Notes: generated by a model from the sequence alone, not told the origin. Shown: positions 1 to 13,860, numbered from the stretch's first letter. The stretch: DNA of 64,000 nucleotides from Cristatella mucedo (GCA_009760855.2 WPIO01000006.1:1715501-1779500), one strand, 5' to 3'. Numbers and translations: made by a program.

Positions 1-1289
1 AAGGAGACTTCAGTTGACCAGCCTTTATCAGTAAATGCTTAGTAGTTACCAGGTCTCAACGTTATAACTCGCTCAGATCCTATGAAAATCCAAACGTAAA
101 AGTATGGTTAACGTTGGTAAAATTTTTAAGATAATAATGTGCTGATAATTTTTTCACTTCACTTCTTTTTGATTCATGCTTCTTTATGAGTAGATTAAAA
201 GTTGAAGAGATGCTTAATATTTTACCTGACGATATTTTGAATCTTCTAGATGACGTATATATATTTTTAGGTACTTTACCAACAACTTTTTCAATCGAAC
301 ACTTACTCGTTGTGATATATCCCATAGTTTTCTATTTATATCCGTTATAACTCTCTTTGAAACTTTTTTATGCCACCCAAGTAATATACCGCAGATGAAA
401 TAGAATTTATAAACCCGTTATTCCCACCCGTGAACTCCTTCGTCCATAAAAGAAGGGTATTTTCTATACTTTATGATCTTTGACTAGCATAGGCACTCTT
501 TCTACACCTTCTCCAATTTTTCATTTTTCTGAGTTGTGATGTTATAGGTTCTTCGTTGAACATATTGTTACCTGTTTGAGAACTACTTATTGCTCCAATT
601 CTATTGGAAAGTTCACTATTCTCACTGCATTTAGCATTTTTACATAGTGAATATGCTTTTTCTAGATAAGGGCTGTCGCCAGTACTTTCACACATATGTG
701 CAGAATTTTTAACTCCACTTTTCAATTTTCCAGCAGGCAAGTCGTCCGTAATTTATATGTTCTCTGATAGTTACTGTGCACTTTACTGTAGGAGTTCCTG
801 TGCAAAGATTTCTTCCATACATTTAAGAAGTTGTTTCTTTAAATTCCTTCAGCATATTGTTAGTCTCTTCATTTGGTGCGTTCGTTATCGAAGCGTTATT
901 GAGGTGTCTCGCTGTATCTATATTTTAGTCTCTCATCTCCTTTCGTCACATTCATTACCGTTCTGCTGACGTCTGAACAAGAAGATTTCAATTTTAGTAG
1001 TCCTAGCTGAAGCGGCGAAAGCTTAACTGCGCACAATCGACCTAACTCTACATCGGATAAATCTCTAATATCAATAAATCGCTAATATCAGACGTGCGAT
1101 ATTCCCTGGTGATATTCTCAGTCGCTCGTTAATCAACTTCCTGTGATTTCATTACTTTCATCAACGATTGCATCTCTATTGCATCTTCAAGAAGTCTTGC
1201 GTTATTCTCTCTTTCCACTTAGTTGAATTATTCCTCTTGTTCTTTAAACCACTTTCTTCTGTGACTCATTTTCTATACAAATGGATTCC

Positions 1290-1905
1290 GAAATAATGTG
1301 GTTAATTTGATGTCTGGATCTACGCTCCAAAACTTTCCGTCGAAATCTTCTTTCGTGAGATCAATAACGTAATAATTGTGTTTGCTAATCGTGCTACTAT
1401 TAAACAATTTCTGAAATCTACTTTCGACGTTACCAGCTTACGTGTCTCGTGTGTACTCTACATCTTTTCATTCAGCTTGAACATGATGATTAGATTCGCA
1501 GTATGAGTAATTTCTCTTCTGGGTATGCCCGTAAATTCTCGAGAAAGATAAAAAGTGTTCAACTTCTTGTGTCTGCCTCTCGTAAAGTATTTCAATATTA
1601 GTGTTTGATCTTCAGCCATCCAAGATTACTACACTCTTTTCAGATTTGGGAGGTTATCAACTCCAGGCAAGTTTTTAACTCCATCAATTCATTTGAATCT
1701 GCCTTTAACTTTCTTATCTGTCATTTGCTAAATTTTATTTGTACAAATCCTGATCTAAACTTTTAGCGCAGATTTACTGTGTATCATGATTCAAAGAAAG
1801 CTTTCCATCTTCGTGGAGAATAAATATCCGCTTGCATAAGAGTTGTGTTTTTCAACATCCAGAAGAACAAATGACAAGACTCATTATTGGCTCTGTAGGT
1901 GGGCT
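1290..1905 (-). pseudogene. Polinton-type DNA-packaging ATPase remnant
   Basis: On the minus strand, around 1617-1461, one unbroken stretch reads YFTRGRHKKLNTFYLS and continues through a GIPRRE segment. This is the distal signature of the FtsK/HerA-like packaging ATPases of Polintons and adintoviruses. Upstream, near 1880-1840, is a degenerate Walker A region resembling a hydrophobic strand followed by SSGC and KT, interrupted by a stop codon. Further stops lie between the two motifs and shortly after the second, so this is a pseudogene. In intact elements the protein drives genome packaging into capsids. Confidence 0.65.
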
Positions 1906-2569
1906 ATTTAAAAGTCCAGTTTTAGATCCTGTCCAAATTGGCAGGTCTAAATTTTGGTATTCATGCTCTGCTTACATTTAACTAATTATGTAGAAATATA
2001 TGTATTGTATCTAGTGTAAGAGGCAGAATGGAATGGTCGGTGAAAGTTATAAAGAGATTAGTACTCCGTGAGGACCTCACGGATAAATGCACTACGTGCG
2101 GATGAAAGAAAACTCAATTCGCGAGTCTCAGAAATACTGGAGCTGGCATTCCAATTTCTAATGCGATTCCATTTACATATAAGATAAAATCTATTTTGCG
2201 AGAGGTGAAAGCTATGAAAAAAGCTTCAAGCGCTTTGCAAGAATCGGAAAATACTCCGGTTATGAAAGGGTTTCTAGCTATTGCGAGCAGCATGAGAGAA
2301 ACCATCTACGGAAGAAGTTGTAAAAGTTATTGAAGGCATGCAAAAAAAAAAAGGCTATGGTTGGAATTTTGGAAAGAAAGCTGTGATCTGATATGAAAGA
2401 TGTGACTACACTATTCAAAACTATTAGGAGTTTATTTAGAAAAATTAAGTTCTAGACCTTTAACTGATGCAGACATAATCCGCTACGTTGAAGAATTAGT
2501 AATATAAAACTTAGGTGGAGTGTTTTCTCGAGATGAGTTGGCGAGAATTAAATAAAAATCCAACTAATG

Positions 2570-2880
2570 TTGACTAGATACTACCGGTGATTCTAGTAAT
2601 GCGATATACCATTTAATTGCAGTAAAAGCGAATCCGAATGATTACTTGTATTTCGATTCGTGTGAAGCTCATCCTTTACCTGAAGCTGAAAGATATTTCG
2701 GTGGATTGCCGAAATTGCCCATGTGAAAGGTACAAAGATACAACGAAAGCGATTGCGGCAGACTTTTTTTAGAGTTTTTGCTACTGATGCAAATGTTTAA
2801 TAATGAGTTTTGTTTAGTCATGGCAAGTGAAATGTGATGTATCTCCGTCTGTAACTCCACAAAGTTATAAAGACCATGTG
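2570..2880 (+). pseudogene. Adenain-like cysteine protease (PRO) remnant
   Basis: The plus strand from about 2590 encodes YFDSCEAHPLPEAERYF, matching the conserved core of adenovirus/Polinton maturation proteases. After an in-frame TGA near 2724 the same frame continues and includes ESDCGRLFLEFL, which resembles the catalytic-cysteine segment of that family. The family processes capsid proteins. The internal stop and the lack of an intact N-terminal histidine region make it a pseudogene. The preceding few hundred bases show only short broken frames. Confidence 0.65.
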
Positions 2881-3195
2881 GTTGTTACGCATGAGAGCTT
2901 TCTATAGCGCACTCACAGCCTAAGCGGTTTTCGCTACGCATACGGTAGCCAACAGACTTCGTCTCAGGCAACTAAGAGAAAGTGGGAAGCATAGCAGAGT
3001 CCCTTTCGATGAATAATTTTATTTAAAGAAATATTGTTCGTGGTATAAAAAAATGCCTTAGAAGAAAGTATCAAGCAAAGTTAGTGAAATCGGGTCAGTG
3101 AAAATTCCTAATCGAACAATTTTCATCACGAAAGAATCTCCTCTTAAGGTTAGCTTAAGCTCAGAGAAACGCAAGATGGTAGACGTGATCTCTGA

Positions 3196-3372
3196 GTAGT
3201 CGAATTCCTAGATTATAATGATATTGTTAGAGCCAAAGTTGTTTCGCTAGTAGATGAAGCTTTTAAGAAACTAGGACCTAACCATACAGTAGATAAGTCT
3301 GTAGGCGTTATCGTACCATTCGCTAAAGGGCATAAATCTTTGCTCTACACACCGGAAAATGAAAAAAATTAA
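3196..3372 (+). pseudogene. Unassigned 58-codon frame in the Polinton block
   Basis: A frame without a start codon runs from just after a TGA at 3193-3195 to a TAA at 3370-3372. It includes a hydrophilic stretch with FLDYNDIVRAKV and a KSVGVIVPFAKG segment. I do not recognise it. Its position beside the protease remnant suggests another structural gene of the element, but that is inference. Flanking bases from about 3040 on the same strand also show short broken frames. Confidence 0.3.
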
Positions 3373-3499
3373 AAAAAGCGCAACAAGACTGTGAGAGACT
3401 TGGGAATGACTTCACCATTATCTGATCGAGGAATGGATCGTACGATTCTAAGAAGACTTACGGATGAGAAGAAAGACTAAACCGTAAAATAAAGTTGGA

Positions 3500-4740
3500 T
3501 CTGGTGAAAGCGCGTCCTTGCCAAGAAAAAGTGTAGAGAAATTATTGATAGTAGCAGATTTTGGAAAATCTTACTAGCTTTTCTTTTTGAAATCCAAATC
3601 CTAACTTAGCTTTTACTGCATGACACTAACTACCATCTTTGAATCTTTACGTACGTATTCACGTTGTTTGTTAGCGCTTGCTAGCCTATCGGCTTGCTCA
3701 GCCAGTGTATTTCTAAATTCTGTACGCTTTGGCTGCGTTAGTTCTGCAGTTTCAGTTTAAAGTTTGCCTTGAATGAATGCTGCTTTATATAAATCAATCA
3801 CGCCAACATAGCCTTCTGCTTTTCTGTTTTAAGGTGCATGCCCAGACCTGCAAAAGAGAATTTACCCGTGTTGTCAAAGCTTCCTCACGAAACGCATTCA
3901 AATTCAACACCTTTAGGCAACTTAAGGTGGAAATCTCCACCACCAACTTGTTGATGAAATGTGCTATTCCAGAAACGAGTCTCGGCGAATGCGTACGACG
4001 ATTCACTTTAAGTTGCCCTTTGGATAATGTAATCTTTACTCCTACTCCTTTTTCTGTATACGATTTGAAATTTCTAGCTTAAGTAAGCAGTGGTTACCAT
4101 CAACGAATCTGCTGGACTTGGATTGAATAAAGCTTTGAATGGTATATTTGTAATAACCGAGGAGCCCACAGTACTCGCGATAATTCTTCTCTGATAGTCT
4201 GAGAGCATCACTTTTACTTTCACGTCTATTTTCTATAGAAATGGATTCATATCTTATTCCTCACTCTTTTCGCTGTCTCCATATTTCTTTCAATCCATCA
4301 GTTACTGGAATCGATCCTGAATCCGACGAAATTTTTAGCTCTTTGTTATAATATAAAGCGCTATTAACTTTTCCCATGTCTACTTTTTGACTTTGATGTG
4401 CATTCTAACGTAAGAATAGAACCTACTATATTTCCTTTTATATCTGCTATCGCTCCAGATAGATTTGCGCTTTGTTTTTTTGAGAGCGCTTAAACGTTCA
4501 GCTTGAGTTATTAAAGGTGGTGCTCTCGCTGTTTACCGTTTCATCGATTTATGTAGGTAGCGACTGAGCTACAGCTCCAGCAGTCAATATAATGGATTCA
4601 AGTGCAGGAGAAAGTGATGCTGCGATTTTTGGAATTGCGGGTAAGAAGTTGCCATGCTTCAATTATACAAAATACTTTGACCAAGATTTCGAATCGAGTT
4701 AGATAATCTAGTATACTTCATAAGGATATCTCAGTTTCTG
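3500..4740. other. Degraded Polinton DNA, no assignable gene
   Basis: Only short overlapping frames on both strands are visible, the longest about 100 codons (plus 3777-4082) and 70 codons (minus 3794-4006). The minus frame looks the more protein-like, but I recognise no family. It may be the remains of a structural gene. Confidence 0.3.
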
Positions 4741-4749
4741 AAGGGTAAC

Positions 4750-5240
4750 TCCACCACATAAATGAATATGGGAAATTCCAAAATCGCTAAAAGTAAGGAT
4801 CTAGATAATGAATTATATGATATGGTTTTATATATCTTACATACAGAGAACTTGTTAAACGATTTCTAAGTACATGACTCTTATACCTGGAATCATGACG
4901 TTTACACCAACATTCTATATTATACCAACTGGTTAATCTGTAAATGGAAATACAGATATAACTAGACCAGCCCAACTCACACCTAACAATGTAGAAGTGA
5001 TGGACATGAGAGGTAATCGATAGGACATCAATGAACGGTTCCATTTTTCATTCCAAATTTTTTATTCTGGAATCCAGTGGACTACTCTGTATGGTGAAAA
5101 TAAACCGTGAGACTTATAAGGTAAGATTGAGGGACATCAGTAATAAAGTCAACAGTAGCGTTAGTTATAGGGTAAATATTCAAGGTGCAATAAGTTTAAA
5201 GATCGATATATATTGCATTGACGTTGGGTATGATTAGTTA
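4750..5240 (+). pseudogene. Unassigned broken frame of the Polinton block
   Basis: One plus-strand frame around 4940-5060 reads NNVEVMDMRGNR, meets a stop, then continues with DINERFHFSFQ. A second frame, 5031-5237, is open for 68 codons. The codon pattern suggests a former coding gene with frameshifts. No family is recognised. It lies directly upstream of the fibre-like gene on the same strand, so the two may once have been neighbours in one late transcription unit. Confidence 0.3.
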
Positions 5241-5276
5241 GATTTACTCATATTTGCAAAGGAATTAATAAAATGA

Positions 5277-5885
5277 ATGTTCCCTCTCCAGAGAAGAGGT
5301 GGTTTCAATGCTAGAAACTTTATTCGCAAAACTGGAGATGTTATTTCTGGAACATTAAGCGTGAATGGAAATAATGTAAAGGGTATAGTTGATCCTGCAA
5401 ATGCTGGTGATACCGTTACCCAAAGATATGTAAATACAAGTCATGTAACTAAAATTAGCAGAGGTACTACAGATGATGGATATTTGGATATGAATAATAA
5501 TCGTTTGATTAATCTCACAAATCCAGTAGATCCTAGTAATGCTGCGACAACAGATTTTGCGTATGCAAAAGTTCCCATCAATGGATTTGGCAGAAGTACA
5601 GGTAACCTCTGTATCGAAAGTACAATAGCTGTGAATAGTGATCCTAAGAATGCTTTAGATGTACCCCATTTTGGATTGATCAAAACTTAGTTTGTAACTA
5701 AATTAGGCGACACGACGACTGGTCCAGTAGATATGGATAACAGTATAATAAGGATCACAAAAAATCCTACTGGTCCTAACGATGAAGTTAGATTAGGTTA
5801 CACGCAGAAACTATTAGATGGAAATGTTAAAACGCTAAGCTGTAAAGGATTTTACTGTGGTAGTTTGGCAAAAGTAAATACATGA
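5277..5885 (+). pseudogene. Fibre-like repeat protein remnant
   Basis: An open frame of 137 codons ends at a TAG (5688-5690), and the same frame then continues to a TGA at 5883-5885. The translation contains three degenerate repeats of roughly 40-50 residues. Each has a GD..(S/T)G or similar element, then a D/N-rich turn (best seen as LDMNNNRLINLTNPVDPSNA), then an aromatic-containing segment. Such motifs are common in trimeric tail-fibre and needle proteins of phages and in some eukaryotic virus-like elements. Receptor-binding or fibre function is inferred. The in-frame TAG makes this copy non-functional unless read through. Confidence 0.5.
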
Positions 5886-5939
5886 GCAACAGAATGGGTA
5901 ACACAATGGCCGAATACCATCATTATTAATGGAGGATCC

Positions 5940-6935
5940 GTTTTATAACTGCAAACTATACGCTACCAGAACTATCTAGAAGACTGTTAAGTCTAGCATT
6001 ATCTCGAACCGCTCAGCGCTTTCTCCCTCAAACGTTGCTGTGAATCTCCCCCAACTTGGCGGTCATCAGGCATGCTATATCTCTGGTGGCCCTACTTAAC
6101 GCCTGTCTTTGGGTTCCTCGCTCAATGTGCAATAAACCTCTATTAATAAGCGACCTTTTTCTGAAAAAGGCCTAGACCTGCTCGCCTTGGCTGAAACCTG
6201 GCTAAAATCAGTTAACTGCTCAAATTGTATAGGCAAAATTCCGACAGTCTTTCATTTCTTTCGCATCCTAGATCAACTAAGACTAGAGGTGAAGTCATCG
6301 CTTTCACACACTTAATCTTCTATTTCAAGCAGTTTTCAGTCCCCTTGAAGAAGTCTTTTGAATCTACTGTTTAGAGTTCACCCTTCAAAAAAGCTATCAA
6401 TGGTGGCAGTAGTCTATTGCTCCCCAGGTACAAAGTCCTCCTTTATCTGAGACTTCTGTGACATCGTTTCAATTCTGCGTGCAAGAAATTGATCTTCCCT
6501 GGTTATGGGTGATTTAAACATTCACTTTGATAACTTATCTGACGCCTTCAGCACCGAATTTCGTGCACTTACTGACACATTGTCTCTTGTGGCTCATGTG
6601 CACGGCCCTACTCATATCAAGGGTCACTTACTCAATACAATTTTTTCCTACAACTGCACACGTTCATCACCCTTTATTACCAAATCCTGCTTATCTGACC
6701 ATATGCAGATGTCATTCAGTCTACAATGTGTGTCCTCCTCCTCATCTAAAATCACGTGTGAATCGCGACACCTCTAGACACTTGACATCGATGTTGTTCG
6801 TGCAAGAATATCTGATTCGCCTCTGCTGCTCGATCCCCCCTTCCGACCTGTCATCATTGGTAGATTGCTACAACACGACACTAATTGACACGCTCGAGAT
6901 CTTACAGTTCCGTATCAATAAAATACTGATATTAA
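5940..6935 (+). mobile_element. LINE fragment: APE-type endonuclease region
   Basis: The frame at 6505-6777 contains MGDLNIHFDNLSDAF and later CLSDHMQMSF, which correspond to the GDFN and SDH motifs of the apurinic-like endonuclease of non-LTR retrotransposons. Upstream, around 6405-6500, broken frames resemble the preceding endonuclease strands. Stops and frameshifts are present. The fragment appears inserted into the Polinton remnant, since similarity to Polinton genes resumes to the right. Confidence 0.7.
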
Positions 6936-7779
6936 TGATTATAAGACTCTTTCAAGATTATCATCAATTGAAAGACCCCCATTATTAAATTATGAAATAA
7001 TTTAACTTAAAATTATTGAACTAAGATTATTTCAAGTTACATCTAGTAAATAAGTTGTACTAAGCAGTGACCTATCTATAATCATCAATGAGTGTTCGTT
7101 ATTGAGATAATTACGGTGATTATGTTTGTTCAAATCCAATATTATTCCTTAAAGTATTAAATGTATGCTTGACTTTTCAGCTGATTCGTTGATTGTCGGC
7201 TTTTTTTATTATTACGCTCTAAAATTGCTTAGGGATAGATACCTAAGCACTTTATATATACGTCCAGACGCAACTAAATTCAGCTGTGATCCGGGGTGGC
7301 AAGTTGCTCCAAGCTTATACAAGGAACAAACTGCAATCACATATAGAGTCATTGGTTTTGCTTATATCCTTAAAATCGATTGATACTCTCTTTTCCGTGT
7401 TGGTACGAGACAATCCGTAAGAATACCATTAATGTTCTAGATTATGCAAATAATTTAACTGAGAGTACGTAGCGACTTGTCACTTGTTCAGCAAACGATT
7501 ACATAGAACTGAAAACTGTTAAGAATGTTTTACTCTTGTCTAATTAAATGTAAATGTTTTTTCATTTGATGGACAGCATAGAAATCGGTGTGAAAAAAAT
7601 TGCAAAAAAAAGTACAGCTGTCGACGAAGTAATTATGAAAATGAAGATTGGAAGCAACACTAAAAAAAATCTATAAGTGAATGCTTTAACTGAAAGAGAA
7701 GCGATTGAAAGCTATAAAACAAGTGGAAGTTAAATTTTAATCCTCTATGTCTGATGTTCGATAATCAATTCCCTAGTAT
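6936..7779. other. AT-rich stretch with no recognised gene
   Basis: The sequence is very AT-rich with only short chance frames, the longest 72 codons on the plus strand at 7165-7383. I see no family signature. It lies between the LINE fragment and the next Polinton remnant. Confidence 0.4.
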
Positions 7780-8772
7780 TAACTAGAGTTGGAGAGTAAA
7801 TAGCATCGGGGATTTTCTTTGCCAACAGCATTAGCCATTCAGGTTTTTATACGTAAGTACCACTTCGCATCACGTTAACCTATTCAAACTTAAGATTGTT
7901 AAGAATCTCTGCAAAGATGCTGCTACCTGTAATCTTTCAGTAAATGTTTGCCATGTAAGGATCCGACAAAGCTGTATGCAAAGCGTAATTTTCCAACACG
8001 AGCCTCAGCGATTCTAGCAACGAACACCGAAGTTCCTAATCTCACCAGTTCCAATCAAGTAAACAGGAAACTCGGATGGCTGCAAAATTATAGCCTTTGC
8101 ATTCGCGGGTTTTGTTGAAGGATAGGAAGAGGAGACAAGTTACCTATTCTCTGCATTATAATAATTTTTCAATCGAAAGAGCGATCCGTGTTCCTGGATA
8201 TAGAGCACATGCGACAGCGTGTACTGGCATCGGTAGAACTGCCTGCGTGTCGGTATAATAGCGGATGCCGCCGGTTTAATCTCTACGGAAACGATTGAGA
8301 TTGACTGTCCTAGTTCGTTGCTAGATGACACGATCGTCGTCTGACGCGTGCTCAAACCGGTGAGGATGCTCGGTAGAACTGCGTAAGTTTCACCTTTAAA
8401 GATGGATTCCGTGTCAGGTTTAACTCCACTAACAACGGGAAACATGGCGAGAATCTGATCTGCAATCCAAGTGGTACAACTACTAATCTCATTACGCTTA
8501 TCCGATCTAGTATCAATCTGAGCTATAATGCTAGCTTCCAATTCAGATGTAACATCTGAACTTCCAGCCTGAATGAGATTCTTCGTCTCAGTCTACAACT
8601 GACTAATGTACAACTTTTAATGTACGACGCATCAGTAAAAAACGGAAATATCAGAATCGAGAGTTTGTGAATCGTAAGGCACACGTTCAGATTTGACGAG
8701 GTAATCGACGTATTGCTTCAGTTTCTGAGCTGCAGTAGCATCAATAGCGTTAGTAACAGCCGATGTAGACAT
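7780..8772 (-). pseudogene. Unassigned Polinton-associated gene remnant
   Basis: A plausible start ATG lies at 8772-8770, preceded on the coding strand by an A-rich GGAAAGGAA context. It opens a 46-codon frame (8772-8632) beginning MSTSAVTNAIDATAAQKLKQ. After a break, coding-like sequence resumes at 8541-8140 with EASIIAQIDTRSDKRNEIS and a further 110 or so residues. Weak remnants follow to about 7900. The composition, polar and helical at first and strand-like later, suggests a virion structural protein. I do not recognise the family. At least two frame breaks are present. Confidence 0.4.
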
Positions 8773-8972
8773 TTCCTTTCTTTCCTACAAAGATGTAGTA
8801 TTTAAGATACTAAACGTGAGCGGTTGACCGTATCTGACTAGCGACGTCTGTAATGATTGGTGCTATTGTAACAGTAGTATAATCTAGAAGAGAGGTATTG
8901 CCTTGTTTTTAGTGCATTATTATTATTATTATTATCTTATCCAAAGAAAATGACATATATCGATAAGTATCC

Positions 8973-10160
8973 TTAAATAAACATTTTCAAATTGTTAGCC
9001 AGCATCGTGTACTTTTGAGTATTCGCAATTGGTTCAGCGTTTATATTAAAATTATCCAATGCACTGACAATAAGATGCAATTCATAACCCGTACAATCAT
9101 TAGGGATAACAGAAAAACTCCAAACAAAAAACCCAAAGAAAAACCGCCTACTATCAAAAGTATCTTCTATCACACTTATGAAATGCAACACCTTAACAAT
9201 CCTTTTTTTCTGTTTGAAACGGTTATGATCCCTCACCTTGCTCAAAATTTTATTATCGTTATTGAGCTCTTATTTAAACATCCAGCATTCAGTAGCAGAA
9301 TCAAAGCCAACTATAGCAGCATCACTCGTGTCTATCCTCGAAGGATGCGTAGATCCATACAAGGGCGTAATGTTATTGGAGGTTCTAATATATTGATAGA
9401 TTATACAAATAAATCAACACAGACCTTACCAAACTTCATAAGCTTATTCACTATTGTTAAATTTGTGCGGGCAGTCGCGCACAGATCAAGATGGCTCAGG
9501 CAGATGCCGTTTTTTTCGGAGACGTGGAACCGGGCCGCACGGCCAGCAGGACGGGCCTGTAAGCAACTGCTGCAAGTGGGTCCACTGTCTCGACCGGAAA
9601 AGCTCGGCGGGTGGATAAGCCCGGCGGACCCAGCAACTATATTGAGTATCTACTTTCTCAATCTAAAATAACGTAAGCTGTCGAGCATGATTCGTGAGTA
9701 GACACAAAGTCCTTATGAGAACTTGAAATCTTAACACGTACAGATTCAAAGTCTGCATAACGCAAGAATAGAGGAGCCTGCAAATCTATGTAAAAAGAAA
9801 ATCCGCATTTCAATTTACTTGCTGCAGCAGGCATTTCATGAATATTATTCATATTATTAATTTCACCATACGTGCACAATGTTTCTCATAACTATAATTA
9901 TCAAAAAATCCATCCAAACATTTGTAATAATAATGCAAATAACCTCCAAACATTCAAGTTCTACAGAAAGAGTTAAATGAGTTTGTTTGTACGCGCCGAG
10001 CTTTGCCCTCAGAAGATATAAGAAGGTCTAAATGTCTGTCTCTAACTTCTCTTGCCCTCATTCTTAAATGTAGAATGTATAGACTCTTCTTTTCAGAATA
10101 CACATTTGCAATTTTACTGACCCCAAATATCTTGCCTAACTTTTTCAAATCCCTAACCAT
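8973..10160 (-). pseudogene. Polinton protein-primed DNA polymerase B remnant
   Basis: Three minus-strand segments in the expected order match Polinton family B polymerases. The first, 10160-9954, contains RHLDLLISSEG. The second, 9879-9658, contains LFLRYADFES, the exonuclease I motif in which D and E bind metal. The third, 9245-8973, contains IPNDCTGYELHLIVSALDNF, which corresponds to the exonuclease II region (usually HN..GYD in the family). Palm and TPR regions were not found. The gene is broken between segments, and a GC-rich patch sits in the second gap. Intact homologues replicate the element. Confidence 0.7.
9465..9645. other. GC-rich patch inside the PolB remnant
   Basis: About 180 bp of clearly GC-rich sequence (CGCACGGCCAGCAGG type) interrupts an AT-rich surround. 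It includes a 22-codon frame starting at the ATG at 9491. It has no similarity that I can see to either neighbour and looks like an insertion. I found no terminal repeats or target-site duplication by eye. Confidence 0.45.
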
Positions 10161-10270
10161 CAGCGGCCAACCTTACTTTTTCTACTTCAGCAGACAAGTG
10201 CTTGTAATGATAAGCTTATTTTTTAAATCCTATCATTATGTTATTCCCTCGGATGTAGAAATCTAAGAAC

Positions 10271-11143
10271 ACACCATAGGAGGACACGCAGTTCATCTTT
10301 AGGATTCATAATATCAGTTCAGCATTTTTTAGTTTTTAGTGTAGCAGGAAATTGATACAAGAGCCTTTTCTGGAAATATAGTGATTTACTTCAACCTTGA
10401 ATAAAGAAATCCCCAAATATCTACCGATGAGCCAATGCACTTATTTATTATATCCTCTGAATCATGACTTGTCTCATCAAACAGTCTATTGAACAACTTA
10501 ACTACAATACTTTACTACAATATATGACACTCTTAAGCTTTGTCTTTGATTTCCTTTTACTAAATATACCCAGCTCACTACCATGTTCAATCCTAAAAAA
10601 AAGTAAAGAAACGCTCCTTAAACCTCGTCTCAATACCATTAATCAAAGGAATAAACCAATACGCCATCTCAGCACGATTTAGAGAAAGATAAAAAGACCA
10701 CTCCTAGTAATTAACTTATAAGTTTAAATCTCACCACCAGCTTTCACTCCTTCAAACTGTCTAAAGGAATTTTTCAAAGCATTATCAAACACAGTCCTTG
10801 AGCCCACATCATAATCAGTGTTCATTAACTTCCTAGACTCAGTAGCAATCGAATTTCTGGTTCAAGTAGGGACCCTCATCTCAGTTGTGGCTCTATAACG
10901 AGAAATTAAGTTCCTTTAATTGTATTACACCATACCCACAGCAACGAACTCAAGCCACTGCAACCAACTCATGCCACATCGTATGTGGGATTAATATATT
11001 TTAACACTTATAAGCTACTCCCCCACATAGGTTAAGTTTAAACGTTAGTGATGCGGTGCCGAGTGAGGCGTAGCAGAGTGGGAACGAAAGCTCGGTTCAG
11101 GCGGGAGGGGGGTGGCCGCGGTGGATTAAATCGTCCATCACCC
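10271..11143. other. Non-coding stretch
   Basis: The first part, to about 11040, is AT-rich with a chance 72-codon frame (10464-10682). The remainder becomes GC-rich (GGCGGGAGGGGGGTGG around 11100). I see no gene. The composition change near 11.03 kb marks the right edge of the Polinton-like block. Confidence 0.4.
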
Positions 11144-11232
11144 CTTTATTTCGCCCTGCAAGGGGTAGTGATAGCCGTTAAGGCAGTTCTGCCGCTCACA
11201 AATGAATGAGGCTGTTGAATCAGCCAACTGGT
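11144..11232 (+). mobile_element. SINE family 1, 3' tail only
   Basis: The segment shares with the full copies the stretch AGTGATAGCCGTTAAGGC, a short CTGCCGCTCACAAATGA region and the end GAGGCTGTTGAATCAGCC. The tRNA-like head is absent, so this is a truncated insertion in plus orientation. Confidence 0.55.
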
Positions 11233-11384
11233 ATGACATATTTTGAGAACTAGTAGAGGACCGATCATCATATGAAAATGTAGTGCTTGGAACAGCGAGA
11301 CGTCAGAATGACCCAGGAACAGGCGGTTCGGCAGCACGCGACGGGAGCAGCGAGATCGTACAGGCAGGCAGGTGCAAGGGAGTG

Positions 11385-13344
<1,960 letters not shown>

Positions 13345-13549
13345 TTAGGAATAGGTCAACCTAACAAGATCCTTATACAGCCTAAGCAGATCATATCCAC
13401 GATAGGTCTCATACCTCAGGCCGGCAACCCAGGCTACAGCCGGGCGGCTCACCGGCATTCGCCAATACAAATATCTAACTAGCAACGACATAAATGAGAA
13501 CTTGAAATCACCTAAATTTTCCTTGAATAGAAGTGAATCAACATTTTCA

Positions 13550-13860
13550 CATTGGCTTCCAGTAAACGACGCACTAGTTCCATCCAAGTCACCACGCTGA
13601 CCGGCCGCCGAACGAAAGGCCACTCCCGGCCGTCACCTCGTGCGTTATGGCGGCTACAGGAACTGGATCAGCTGTCCCAGGATTCATGCGGTGCCGTGAT
13701 AATGGACTCCTTAGTTACGGCGGCCCCGGCAGCAGCAAATTCTCAATACATTATCCCTAATGTTCGTCTACTGGCCGAATGAGAGTCACTTCCGGTTTGT
13801 GATCCGATGTAAACATACCAATGTAAACAGGTTTCTGCCAAGTAAATAGAGTGAGCCTTG
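13550..13860. promoter_or_regulatory. Possible CpG-type promoter or first exon
   Basis: This short GC-rich island stands out from AT-rich flanks. It contains GTTATGGCGGCTACAGGAAC (ATG at 13645), a 37-codon frame from that ATG, and CACTTCCGG at 13787. Related TTCCGG sites occur near 14090 and 14150; such ETS-type sites are common in TATA-less animal promoters. On the minus strand a short frame starts MELVRRLLEANVKML near 13575. I cannot tell which strand, if either, is transcribed. Confidence 0.3.

Larger units (their letters stand above)
1..10270. mobile_element. Decayed Polinton/Maverick (adintovirus-like) element
   Basis: This AT-rich block carries remnants of several genes typical of Polintons: packaging ATPase (minus, 1.3-1.9 kb), adenain-like cysteine protease (plus, 2.6-2.9 kb) and protein-primed family B DNA polymerase (minus, 9.0-10.2 kb). 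A fibre-like repeat protein (plus, 5.3-5.9 kb) and an unassigned gene (minus, 7.8-8.8 kb) lie between them. Every reading frame is interrupted, so the element is dead. I did not find an integrase, a major capsid gene or terminal inverted repeats. The left end may lie outside the window. Base composition differs sharply from the GC-rich AMBRA1 locus. The family call rests on motif resemblance read by eye. Confidence 0.7.
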
